Assembly (NCBI GenBank): GCA_947174885.1
Contig: CAMWKO010000003.1
Span: forward strand, 1-64,000
DNA length: 64,000 bases
DNA from: an uncultured Clostridia bacterium
GTDB taxonomy: Bacteria > Bacillota > Clostridia > Lachnospirales > Lachnospiraceae
Reading direction: 5' to 3'
A program made the translations under genes and the position numbers. The notes under the pieces were generated by a model, which was given only the letters and a program-made list of their open reading frames with translations, was not told the DNA's origin and did no database searches. Positions 24,890 to 32,780 of this stretch are shown piece by piece. Every line of letters starts with the position of its first letter. The stretch's first letter is position 1.

Positions 24890-25354
24890 ATGAAAATGAC
24901 AACAAATTTGTTTGGTGAGATTTTAGTAGATGATAATAAGGTGATTAATTTTATTCAGGGAATTATCGGATTTCCGGATTTAAAAAAGTTTATGCTTATT
25001 CATGACAGTGAGTCGGAGGATAAAAAGATTTCATGGCTTCAGTCAATAGATGAGCCATCGTTTGCATTACCGGTAATTGACCCGTTAGTAATTGATAAAA
25101 ATTACAATCCTGAGATAGAGGATGAGCTGTTGAATCCGCTGGAGATTAAAAAGATAGAGGATTTACTTGTGGTTACTACAGTTACCGTGCCATCAGATAT
25201 TAAAAATATGACTGTAAATATGAAAGCACCTATTATTATTAATGCAGCAAATTTAAAAGCAGCACAGCTTATTGTAGAGGATGATAAATATCTGGTAAAA
25301 TATCCGGTATATGATATACTAAAAGGAAATAAGGAGGGTGATGAAGTATGTTAG
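24890..25354 (+). CDS. fliW: Flagellar assembly factor FliW
   Basis: A 154-residue protein opening MKMTTNLFGEILVDDNKVINF, with the family blocks GIIGFPDLKKFMLI, SWLQSIDEPSFALPVIDP and NLKAAQLIVEDDKYLVKYPV. FliW binds CsrA and, in competition, free flagellin. As flagellin is exported, FliW is freed to sequester CsrA and relieve repression of flagellin translation. The frame opens at 24866, but AAAGGGA lies before the ATG at 24890, which I chose. Its end overlaps the csrA start by 7 bp, so production of the two partners is coupled. Confidence 0.95.
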   Translation: MKMTTNLFGEILVDDNKVINFIQGIIGFPDLKKFMLIHDSESEDKKISWLQSIDEPSFALPVIDPLVIDKNYNPEIEDELLNPLEIKKIEDLLVVTTVTVPSDIKNMTVNMKAPIIINAANLKAAQLIVEDDKYLVKYPVYDILKGNKEGDEVC

Positions 25355-25560
25355 CATTATCTAGAAAAAAAGACGAGGCTATAGTTATAAATAACGACAT
25401 TGAAGTTACTATTATTGAGATTAAGGGAGATCAGGTTAAGATAGGTATTTCAGCACCAAAGTCTGTACCGGTATATAGAAAAGAAGTATATGTTCAGATA
25501 CAGGAGGCTAATAAAGCTTCAGCAGATATGGAAGCCTTCGATGCATTAAAGAATTTGTAA
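25348..25560 (+). CDS. csrA: Carbon storage regulator CsrA (RNA-binding repressor)
   Basis: A 70-residue CsrA homologue with the conserved start MLALSRKKDEAIVINNDIEV and the RNA-binding strand GDQVKIGISAPKSVPVYRKEVY. The C-terminal helix is the part that contacts FliW. CsrA binds GGA-containing hairpins in mRNA leaders and blocks ribosome access. A fitting hairpin is present in the flagellin leader at 29778-29795. The ATG lies within the end of fliW and is preceded by AAGGAGGGTG. Repeat copy 3 begins 15 bp after its stop. Confidence 0.96.
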   Translation: MLALSRKKDEAIVINNDIEVTIIEIKGDQVKIGISAPKSVPVYRKEVYVQIQEANKASADMEAFDALKNL

Positions 25561-25574
25561 TAGAGTTTATAGTT

Positions 25575-25753
25575 TGATTTCCGTATTTTTTATTTTTAGC
25601 TTCAAAAAGTCTTGTTGCCAAAGGCAACATAGACATCTTTCATAAAAGGTTACAGATGAAAGTTCACTTTCATCTGTAATTTTTTGTGAAAGATGCTTAC
25701 ATCATTATGATGATGTAAGCTTTTTGAAGCTAAAAATAAAAAATACGGAAACT
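25575..25753 (-). repeat. Intergenic cloverleaf repeat, copy 3 (reversed)
   Basis: This copy is inverted relative to copies 1, 2 and 5: the GTTGCC/GGCAAC hairpin comes first and the CTTACATCAT-type hairpin last. The central stem reads CATCTTTCATAAAAGG... with ...TTTTTTGTGAAAGATG. All 30 positions pair if G-U wobbles are allowed. Outer termini (TTTCCGTA/TACGGAAA) are well conserved. Confidence 0.88.
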
Positions 25754-25823
25754 AAAGAAGTTTATATCTTTGACACAACAGACATTTTTTGATAAAATAA
25801 GTAATAAAATGTTAATAAAAGTA

Positions 25824-25850
25824 TAAACTTTTAAAGCAAAAATTCCGATA
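25824..25850 (+). promoter_or_regulatory. Sigma-28 promoter of the flaG-fliD-fliS operon
   Basis: TAAA (25824-25827), a 17-nt spacer and CCGATA (25845-25850) followed by TAATAT. The -10 is a full match to that of flagellin; the spacer is one base longer. Confidence 0.65.
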
Positions 25851-25968
25851 TAATATCAAAGCTAATAGATTGCGCCAGCGATCTTTTTAGTATATAAGGC
25901 TGTAAACATAATTTTATAAGAACAAGGAAGTTCAAAAATTAGTTTTAACACTACAAGGAGGTAAGAAT

Positions 25969-26367
25969 ATGGCTATTGAAGCAGTTAAAAGCGTAACACA
26001 AAATTATCAGGCACAGTCACAGGCGTCTAAGGCATCTGTAGCCCAGACTACAAAGCCGACATCTGTAAAGACTGCCACAGAAGCAGAAAAGGTACAGTTA
26101 CAGAATATTTCATTAGATAGTTCTGATAATGAAACACAGATTGCAAATCAGAATGAACAGATTAAAAAGGCTGTATCAGACTTAAACAGGAAGATGAATG
26201 ATACTTCTTGTCAGTTTGGGATCCATGAAGCAACCAACAGAGTGACTATCAAAATCATAGATAACAACACAAAAGAAGTTATCAGAGAATATCCCGCTGA
26301 AGAGACCATGAAGATGATTGAAAAAGCATGGGAGCTTGCAGGTATTATGGTTGATGAAAAACTATAG
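25969..26367 (+). CDS. flaG: Flagellar protein FlaG
   Basis: A 132-residue protein with a polar, Gln/Ser/Thr-rich N-terminal half. Its conserved FlaG domain holds IKKAVSDLNRKMNDTSCQFGIHEATN and IDNNTKEVIREYPAEETMKMIEKAWELAGIMVDE. FlaG is linked to filament length and lies before fliD in many Firmicutes, as here. AAGGAGG precedes the ATG. A sigma-28 promoter lies upstream. Confidence 0.92.
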   Translation: MAIEAVKSVTQNYQAQSQASKASVAQTTKPTSVKTATEAEKVQLQNISLDSSDNETQIANQNEQIKKAVSDLNRKMNDTSCQFGIHEATNRVTIKIIDNNTKEVIREYPAEETMKMIEKAWELAGIMVDEKL

Positions 26368-26404
26368 GTCAGAATGGTTGTAGACAACCGGAAAGAGGTA
26401 TATT

Positions 26405-28705
26405 ATGGCAATTAAATTATCAGGTATGATATCAGGTCTTGACACAGATGCTATGATAGATGAACTTGTTTCTGCATATAGCACTAAAAAAGACAATATA
26501 TTCAGAGAACAGAAAACACTTTCATATAAGCAGGATGCATGGAAGACTCTTAATACAAAAATATATAGTTTGTTTAGCGGTTCGCTTAGTAATCTGCGTT
26601 TTTCTTCAAACTATCAGAAAAAGGCAGCAAGTGCATCAAGTGCAAAGGCGACTGTAAAAGCAGACAGTTCTGCTGTAAACGGTGTACAGAGTCTTAAAAT
26701 AACAAGTCTCGCACGTTCAGGATATTTAACAGGTGGAAAGCTTAACGGCAGTTATACGGGTTCGTCAAAAATGTCTGAATTCGGAGTGACATCAGATACA
26801 CGTATCAATGTAAGCGTGAATGGAAAGAACAGCTATATCGATGTGACAGCAGATATGTCTGTTGACCAGTTTACTACCAGATTAAAGGAAGCAGGTTTAA
26901 ATGCAAGCTTTGATTCCACAAATCAGAGATTCTTTATCAGTTCAAAAGACAGTGGAGCAAGTAATGACTTTTCATTAAGCGGAAACAGTGAACAGGGAAA
27001 TAATCTTCTCAGAAATATGGGAATATATAATGTTTCTACTGCGGATATAAATGCATATAAGAACTATATTAGTGCAGTGGATGGAAATAGCAACTATATG
27101 TCGGATTTGGCGAAGGATGAATATTTAAATTCCATACTTTCGTCAATTAAAAACTCATATAGTGCTGAGAATAGTACAAAGCAGAGCGCGGTTAAGGAAA
27201 ATACATCAAAGATAAAAGAGTACAATAAAGAAATCAGCTTTGCAAAGAGTTCAGACAAGGACAGAGAGAAGACTTTAGACAGCCTTAGTAAAAATGTAAA
27301 CACTATATCTGAAAAACTGGCGGCAAAGAATGAAGCTATCAGTAATGAAACTGATGAAGAAAAGAAAGCATCCCTTCAAAAGGAAATAGATGCTTTGGAA
27401 GCACAGTTTGTAGAGGCAAATGAAAATTTAAACAGATATAGAGATATTGATAGCAGAATAGGAAGTACGGAAGGCGAGAGCTATAAAGAAAATTTAGAAG
27501 CCTTTGAAGCTGAGAATAAAGGTTATATATCAGACCTTGAGGAGAAGAATACTGCTATCAATGAAGAAATTAAAGCAAATAAAGAGATTATTTCTGAAAT
27601 TGAAAAAACAATGTCAGGCAGTATTCAGGATAAAGAGAATTATCTGAATAACGGTAGTTATGATTACGATTATAATAGTGCGGAATATGAAAAGGTATAT
27701 CAGAAATATGTTGATAAATACAACACTGCAGTTTCTGTAGTCGAAGATTATGATAAATATCAGGCTTTAAATAGTCTGGGAGATGCAGCAACAGATGCAC
27801 AGAAGGCAGAGCTTGCAGCACTTTCTACAAAGCTTGGTTTGGACTCATCATCTACAGGGGCAGTGAGAATTGAAGGTTCAGATGCTAAAATTTACTTAAA
27901 TGGAGCAGAATTTACCTCTAATACAAACAACTTTTCTATAAACGGTCTGACTATTACAGCAAATGCGTTGACAGATGAGGATGAGGAAATTACTATTACC
28001 ACAAACACTGATGTGGATGCTATTTATGATATGGTAAAGAGTTTCTTTAGTGAGTACAATTCCCTTATAAATGAAATGGATTCTCTTTACAATGCAGCTT
28101 CTGCCGGAGATTACAAGCCTCTTACAGAAGATGAAGAATCTGAGATGAGTGATAAGCAGATTGAAAAATGGGAAACAAAGCTTACTGATGCTGCACTTAG
28201 AAAAGACGGTACATTAAGCTCTGTAATATCTCTTATGAAGACGGCTATGACACAGGGATTTGTTGTCAATGGAAAGACATATTCTCTTTCATCATTTGGT
28301 ATTAAGACTTTAGGCTATTTCCAGGCTGCTGAGAATGAAAAGGGTGCTTATCATATAGATGGAGATACTGATGACAGTGCAGTATCAGGAAAAACAGATA
28401 AGCTGAGAGCAGCCATTGCAAATGATCCTGAGACATTTGTAAGCTTCTTTTCACAGCTTACTTCAAATTTATATAGTAAACTTAATTCAAAAATGGCTTC
28501 TTCTTCACTTAGCAGTGCATATACTGTATATAATGATAAGTACATGACAAAACAGTATGGTGAATATACAAAGAGCTTGAAAAATTGGGATACAAAGATT
28601 GAAAGTATGAGAGAAAAATATGAGAAACAGTTTGCATCAATGGAAAAGGCACTGTCTACTCTTACTAATCAGCAGTCTCAATTATCATCATTACTCGGTG
28701 TTTGA
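26405..28705 (+). CDS. fliD: Flagellar cap protein FliD (HAP2)
   Basis: A 766-residue filament cap protein. The N-terminal block is KLSGMISGLDTDAMIDELVSAY. The FliD C-terminal region has YDMVKSFFSEYNSLINEMDSLYNAAS and a closing coiled coil with SQLSSLLGV. It is longer than typical Bacillus FliD (about 500 residues). The excess is a long, strongly charged coiled-coil insertion at about residues 255-440, rich in Glu, Lys and Asn. This lies in the part that faces outward in solved caps, so it may contact host or mucus surfaces; that is inference. It is followed by fliS after 18 bp. Confidence 0.94.
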   Translation: MAIKLSGMISGLDTDAMIDELVSAYSTKKDNIFREQKTLSYKQDAWKTLNTKIYSLFSGSLSNLRFSSNYQKKAASASSAKATVKADSSAVNGVQSLKITSLARSGYLTGGKLNGSYTGSSKMSEFGVTSDTRINVSVNGKNSYIDVTADMSVDQFTTRLKEAGLNASFDSTNQRFFISSKDSGASNDFSLSGNSEQGNNLLRNMGIYNVSTADINAYKNYISAVDGNSNYMSDLAKDEYLNSILSSIKNSYSAENSTKQSAVKENTSKIKEYNKEISFAKSSDKDREKTLDSLSKNVNTISEKLAAKNEAISNETDEEKKASLQKEIDALEAQFVEANENLNRYRDIDSRIGSTEGESYKENLEAFEAENKGYISDLEEKNTAINEEIKANKEIISEIEKTMSGSIQDKENYLNNGSYDYDYNSAEYEKVYQKYVDKYNTAVSVVEDYDKYQALNSLGDAATDAQKAELAALSTKLGLDSSSTGAVRIEGSDAKIYLNGAEFTSNTNNFSINGLTITANALTDEDEEITITTNTDVDAIYDMVKSFFSEYNSLINEMDSLYNAASAGDYKPLTEDEESEMSDKQIEKWETKLTDAALRKDGTLSSVISLMKTAMTQGFVVNGKTYSLSSFGIKTLGYFQAAENEKGAYHIDGDTDDSAVSGKTDKLRAAIANDPETFVSFFSQLTSNLYSKLNSKMASSSLSSAYTVYNDKYMTKQYGEYTKSLKNWDTKIESMREKYEKQFASMEKALSTLTNQQSQLSSLLGV

Positions 28706-28723
28706 TAAAATTAGGAGGCAGAT

Positions 28724-29110
28724 ATGGCAATCCAAAATGGCTATAACAATTATGCAAATGAAAGAATAATGAATGCTTCGCCGGCTCAGCTTACACTCAT
28801 GCTATATGATGGTGCTATAAAATTTTGCAATATTGCAATAGTAGCGATAGAGAAAGGCGATATAATGAAAGCACATACTAATATAATGAAGGTTGAACGC
28901 ATTATTGAAGAATTTCGTGCTACTCTTGATTTCAAATACCCTGTTGCACAGGAATTTGAAAACGTTTATAAGTATATTGCCTATAGACTCGTAGACGCAA
29001 ACATGAAAAAAGATAAAGAGATTTTAGAGGAAGTTTTAAAGCATCTGAGAACAATGCGTGAAACGTGGGAAGAGGTAATGAAGAATGGAAAACAACAGAC
29101 AAGAGCATAA
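28724..29110 (+). CDS. fliS: Flagellin export chaperone FliS
   Basis: A helical protein of 128 residues with the FliS block NASPAQLTLMLYDGAIKFCN, then AHTNIMKVERIIEEFRATLD and the C-terminal LRTMRETWEEVMK. It binds the C-terminus of flagellin and delivers it to the export gate. It has a strong AGGAGG site. Its last 26 bp overlap the next gene, which indicates translational coupling. Confidence 0.95.
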   Translation: MAIQNGYNNYANERIMNASPAQLTLMLYDGAIKFCNIAIVAIEKGDIMKAHTNIMKVERIIEEFRATLDFKYPVAQEFENVYKYIAYRLVDANMKKDKEILEEVLKHLRTMRETWEEVMKNGKQQTRA

Positions 29111-29576
29111 TTATATAGACATACTAAAAGACAGTCTGACAAAAAAGAAGCTGGTTCTGGAAAATATTCTTAAGGAAAATGAAGAACAAAGAAAAATAGT
29201 GCAGGCAGAAAAGTTTGACTATGACAGCTTTGATGAATGTTATGACAGAAAGGGTAAACTTATTTCTGAACTTAATTTACTGGATAGTGGCTTTGAAAGT
29301 ATTTATGAGAGAGTAAGTGATGTGCTTGTTTCAAAAAGAGATGAGTATAGGGAAGATATCATTGTGCTTAAGTCTTTGGTTAAGCAGGTTACGGAACTCT
29401 CAATGGAAATAGAAGCATCTGAAAAAAGAAATAAAGAGCTGATGGAAAAGGCTACATCCGGTATGCAGAATGAAATTAAGACCGCCAGAGTGACAACAAA
29501 GGCAGCTTCAGACTATTATCACAGTATGAATAAGTTAAATGTGATAGACCCGCAGTTTATGGACAAAAAGAAATAG
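29085..29576 (+). CDS. FliT/FlgN-like flagellar chaperone
   Basis: A 163-residue, highly charged, all-helical protein with heptad patterns over nearly the whole length. It overlaps the end of fliS, the place of fliT in B. subtilis, so a chaperone for FliD or a related export factor is the likely role. It is longer than B. subtilis FliT, and the C-terminal 40 residues (YYHSMNKLNVIDPQFMDKKK) resemble FlgN/FliT-type proteins of Lachnospiraceae as I recall them. The sequence alone does not separate FliT from FlgN. Confidence 0.75.
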   Translation: MENNRQEHNYIDILKDSLTKKKLVLENILKENEEQRKIVQAEKFDYDSFDECYDRKGKLISELNLLDSGFESIYERVSDVLVSKRDEYREDIIVLKSLVKQVTELSMEIEASEKRNKELMEKATSGMQNEIKTARVTTKAASDYYHSMNKLNVIDPQFMDKKK

Positions 29577-29632
29577 ATTTAAGTACTTTAAAAAATAAAT
29601 TAAAAAAATTTTAAAAAATTTAAAAACAGGTA

Positions 29633-29660
29633 TAAAGTATTTAAAAAATAGTCCGATATA
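29633..29660 (+). promoter_or_regulatory. Sigma-28 promoter of flagellin
   Basis: TAAA (29633-29636), a 16-nt spacer and CCGATATA (29653-29660). The expected leader is about 150 nt, long for this genome, and contains the CsrA-type hairpin. Confidence 0.85.
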
Positions 29661-29777
29661 TAATACAAATAATTAAACAGCTTCAAATTATATCATAGTA
29701 TGAAGTTATATTAAACCCATAAGGTAATTACTATTACATATGTAATAGATAGTTATAAAATAAAAAAACAAAGCAAA

Positions 29778-29810
29778 TGTCGCATGGATGCGGCAGTATA
29801 TTCAAGGAGG
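29778..29810 (+). promoter_or_regulatory. Probable CsrA-binding sites in the flagellin leader
   Basis: TGTCGCA (29778-29784) pairs with TGCGGCA (29789-29795), with one G-U pair, and exposes TGGA in the loop. The string GCATGGATGC is close to the CsrA consensus ACARGGATGT. A second GGA lies in the ribosome site AAGGAGG (29804-29810), about 20 nt away. Paired sites, one over the Shine-Dalgarno, are the B. subtilis hag arrangement. Confidence 0.65.
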
Positions 29811-29817
29811 AATTATT

Positions 29818-30630
29818 ATGGTAGTACAACACAATCTTACAGCGATGAACACAAACAGACAGCTTGGCATTACAACAGATGCTCAGGCTAAGTCAACAGA
29901 AAAGTTATCATCAGGTTACAGAATTAACCGTGCAGGTGATGATGCAGCTGGTCTTTCAATTTCAGAGAAGATGAGAAGCCAGATCAGAGGTCTTAATAGA
30001 GCTTCTGCAAATGCACAGGATGGTATTTCAGCTATTCAGGTTGCTGAAGGTGCTTTAAATGAAACACATTCAATCCTTCAGAGAATGAATGAATTAGCAA
30101 CACAGGCTGCTAATGACACAAACACATCTATAGACAGAACTGCTATTCAGGCCGAAATCGATCAGTTAGTAGAAGAAATCGACAGAATTCAGTCAACAAC
30201 ACAGTTCAATACAATGAACTTACTTGATGGTAGTTTCAAGGCTAAGAACCTTCAGGTTGGTTCATTATCAGGACAGAGCATTGAGCTTAATATTGACAAT
30301 ATGGATTCAGCTTCAATAGGTGTAGATGCTCTTGATGTTAGTAGCTTTACTGCAGCTGGATCTGCAATGGATGCTATTCAGAATGCTATCGATACAGTTT
30401 CTACTCAGAGATCTGAGCTTGGTGCTGTTCAGAACAGATTAGAGCATACTATTGCCAACCTTGATACAACATCTGAGAATACATCAGCTGCTGAATCAAG
30501 ACTTAGAGATGTTGATATGGCTGAAGAAATGGTTAATTACAGCAAGAACAATATTCTTGCTCAGGCAGGTCAGTCTATGTTAGCTCAGGCTAATCAGGCT
30601 AATCAGGGTGTTCTTTCACTCCTTCAGTAA
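29818..30630 (+). CDS. hag: Flagellin, major filament subunit
   Basis: A flagellin of 270 residues consisting essentially of the D0/D1 core. It opens MVVQHNLTAMNTNRQLG, continues STEKLSSGYRINRAGDDAAGLSISEKMR, and closes with DVDMAEEMVNYSKNNILAQAGQSMLAQANQ and SLLQ. There is no large D2/D3 insertion. The motif around SKNNILAQAGQSML is of the type recognised by host TLR5, known from other flagellins. An ATG at 29788 lies inside the leader hairpin. The ATG at 29818 has AAGGAGG at ideal distance and gives the standard N-terminus, so I chose it. It has its own sigma-28 promoter and a strong terminator. Codons look biased towards frequent ones, as in highly expressed genes. Confidence 0.97.
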   Translation: MVVQHNLTAMNTNRQLGITTDAQAKSTEKLSSGYRINRAGDDAAGLSISEKMRSQIRGLNRASANAQDGISAIQVAEGALNETHSILQRMNELATQAANDTNTSIDRTAIQAEIDQLVEEIDRIQSTTQFNTMNLLDGSFKAKNLQVGSLSGQSIELNIDNMDSASIGVDALDVSSFTAAGSAMDAIQNAIDTVSTQRSELGAVQNRLEHTIANLDTTSENTSAAESRLRDVDMAEEMVNYSKNNILAQAGQSMLAQANQANQGVLSLLQ

Positions 30631-30658
30631 TCATCGCAAATTACTAAAAACTATCATA

Positions 30659-30686
30659 AAAACACCACTCTTCGGAGTGGTGTTTT
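30659..30686 (+). terminator. Flagellin terminator
   Basis: AAAACACCACTC, TTCG tetraloop, GAGTGGTGTTTT: a perfect 12-bp stem including the T-run. Confidence 0.88.
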
Positions 30687-30756
30687 GCTATATAACAGAA
30701 AATTTGAGGGATATACTATCCCTCTCTAAAACAAATATAAGTAAAAAGGATTGCAA

Positions 30757-32703
30757 ATGGATAAGGAAAAATTTAAAAAGCTCGATATTAAACCAAAATT
30801 TAATCTTACATACTATAAAAATGATGAACGATATTCCGATGGAAGTATAGAGAACAGGATTATAGATATATTGGCAGATAACGAACCAGAGGACTATGCC
30901 AGGGCAGTTATAGAAAATTATTGCTGGCCGGTATATTATCATTTAACACCTCTAAGAAAAAATATACTTAGTTGGTATCCTTTTGAGAAAAACAAGGATG
31001 TACTTGAAATAGGATGTGGTTTCGGAGCTATTACAAATATGCTTTGTGATAAATGTAATACAGTTACAAGCGTAGAACTGACAAAAAGGAGAGCTACAGG
31101 TACTCTGATAAGGTGCAGACATAGAGATAATCTGGAAATTATAGTAGGGAATCTTAATGATATAGAATTTGAAAGAAGTTTTGACTATATTACTCTTATA
31201 GGTGTTTTAGAATATCAGGGAACATATACGGAGAGTGATAATCCATATGTGGATTTTCTGAATAAAATCAGAAAGTTATTAAAGCCGGGAGGAAAGCTGC
31301 TTATAGCCATTGAAAATAAATATGGTCTGAAATATTGGTGTGGAGCAAGGGAGGACCATACAGGTATTCCGTTTGACAGTATAAATCAGTATAAGCTTGG
31401 GAACAGGACGGCTGTTACCTTTTCAAAAAAGGAGCTGGATAACATTATTGAGACTGCAGGCTTTGAATGGAGACACTTTTATTATCCATATCCTGACTAT
31501 AAAATGCCCACAGTTGTATTTTCCGAAAAGGAAAAGATAACTATAGGAAAGATGGGAAATGTAGCACCATATTATGTTCCGGACGGAAACAGCCTTATAG
31601 CAAATGAAAAGGATATATATACTGACCTAATAGACAATAATGAGATGGCTTTTTTTGCAAATTCTTATTTAGTAGAGTGTGCAACAGAAAATATGAATCT
31701 TGGTAAGATAACATATGCACTTCTTAATAATAGGAGAAAAAGAGGCTTAAATGTGGGAACATTATTTACTGATGACGGAAAAGTCATAAAATGGAATAAT
31801 GAAAACAATGATATTACCCATATAAATAAAACTCTTGAAAATCAAAATTATTTGAAGGAGCAAGGGCTAAGGGTAGTTGAGGCTGATATTAAGGAAAATC
31901 GTCTTATTATGGATAAGATAGTTGGAAATTCTTTAGAGGATTTATTTATAGACAATTATCTTAGAATGAATGCAGAAGGAATTATAGAGTTATATAATTA
32001 CTATCTTACACAGATAATAAATAGCTCTGAAAGAGCAGAAGCAGGGAATAATATTATTTTAGATTTTACTACTGTAAAAAATATTAATTATGGAATAGTA
32101 CTTAAAAACGGTATGTTTGATATGATACCCAGAAATGCTTTTATAATAGATAATGAAGCAGCTTGGTTTGATCAGGAGTGGAAAATAGAAAATGTTCCTG
32201 CAAGATTTATATTTTATCATGGTGTAAAGGAAATGTATTTTTCAAATCCATGGATGGAGAATATACTTAATTTTGCTGATGTAATATTAAATTATGAGAT
32301 TACAAAGGAGGAGCAGAAGGAATATGACAGCCTTATGATACGTTTCGCTAATGAAATAATGGATGAAAATGTTCAAAGGGCGGACAGTGTATATAGAAGT
32401 ATTGATTATAGTAAGATTATTGATAATATATCATACTTAAGAGATGGAGAGGCAGCAGCTGAAAAGCTGGATATTAAAAAAATAGAAGAAATGATTACTA
32501 CGCTGTTAAGCAACGGTATGTATAATGAGCTGATAAAGCTTATCGGAAACATAAGTATTGATAATGTAAAGAATTTTGAATTTAAGGTGCTTATCACATG
32601 GGTAAATAATCATATATATGAGCTTTCTGAGGGGAAAAATAACATAATAAAATATGTGGGAAGCTATAAGGAGCTTGTAGATAAAATACTTAAAAATATT
32701 TAA
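30757..32703 (+). CDS. Two-domain SAM-dependent methyltransferase
   Basis: A protein of 648 residues. The N-terminal half is a class I methyltransferase with motif I VLEIGCGFGAIT near residues 81-92, then SVEL, and a motif IV-like DYITLIGVLEY with LLKPGGKLLIAIENKYGLKYW. The C-terminal half (about 290-560) does not look like a methyltransferase. It has NVGTLFTDDGKVIKW, LIMDKIVGNSLEDL and FIIDNEAAWFDQEW, reminiscent of aminoglycoside-kinase or LPS-kinase-like folds. Its place right after flagellin suggests methylation of a flagellin glycan. TTG at 30751 touches the ribosome site, so I start at ATG 30757. It is followed by a bidirectional terminator. Confidence 0.82.
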   Translation: MDKEKFKKLDIKPKFNLTYYKNDERYSDGSIENRIIDILADNEPEDYARAVIENYCWPVYYHLTPLRKNILSWYPFEKNKDVLEIGCGFGAITNMLCDKCNTVTSVELTKRRATGTLIRCRHRDNLEIIVGNLNDIEFERSFDYITLIGVLEYQGTYTESDNPYVDFLNKIRKLLKPGGKLLIAIENKYGLKYWCGAREDHTGIPFDSINQYKLGNRTAVTFSKKELDNIIETAGFEWRHFYYPYPDYKMPTVVFSEKEKITIGKMGNVAPYYVPDGNSLIANEKDIYTDLIDNNEMAFFANSYLVECATENMNLGKITYALLNNRRKRGLNVGTLFTDDGKVIKWNNENNDITHINKTLENQNYLKEQGLRVVEADIKENRLIMDKIVGNSLEDLFIDNYLRMNAEGIIELYNYYLTQIINSSERAEAGNNIILDFTTVKNINYGIVLKNGMFDMIPRNAFIIDNEAAWFDQEWKIENVPARFIFYHGVKEMYFSNPWMENILNFADVILNYEITKEEQKEYDSLMIRFANEIMDENVQRADSVYRSIDYSKIIDNISYLRDGEAAAEKLDIKKIEEMITTLLSNGMYNELIKLIGNISIDNVKNFEFKVLITWVNNHIYELSEGKNNIIKYVGSYKELVDKILKNI

Positions 32704-32715
32704 TCAGATAACCGC

Positions 32716-32762
32716 GTTCTATATATGCTGCAATATTACCATCTTTGCAGCATATATAGAAC
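32716..32762. terminator. Bidirectional terminator between convergent genes
   Basis: GTTCTATATATGCTGC (32716-32731), a 15-nt loop, and GCAGCATATATAGAAC (32747-32762): a perfect 16-bp stem between the methyltransferase (+) and the CgeB-like gene (-). Confidence 0.7.
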
Positions 32763-32780
32763 CACCGGTAATATAAAGGA

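Larger units (their letters stand above)
25561..25968 (+). other. Intergenic region with repeat copy 3 and sigma-28 promoter
   Basis: This 408-bp stretch after csrA is filled by repeat copy 3 (25575-25753) and a sigma-28 promoter (25824-25850) for the flaG operon, with a leader of about 110 nt. No gene is supported. Confidence 0.6.

Noticed and set aside
29788-29817. Flagellin start at ATG 29788
   Set aside because: It lies within the leader hairpin without a ribosome site. The ATG at 29818 has AAGGAGG and the canonical flagellin N-terminus.
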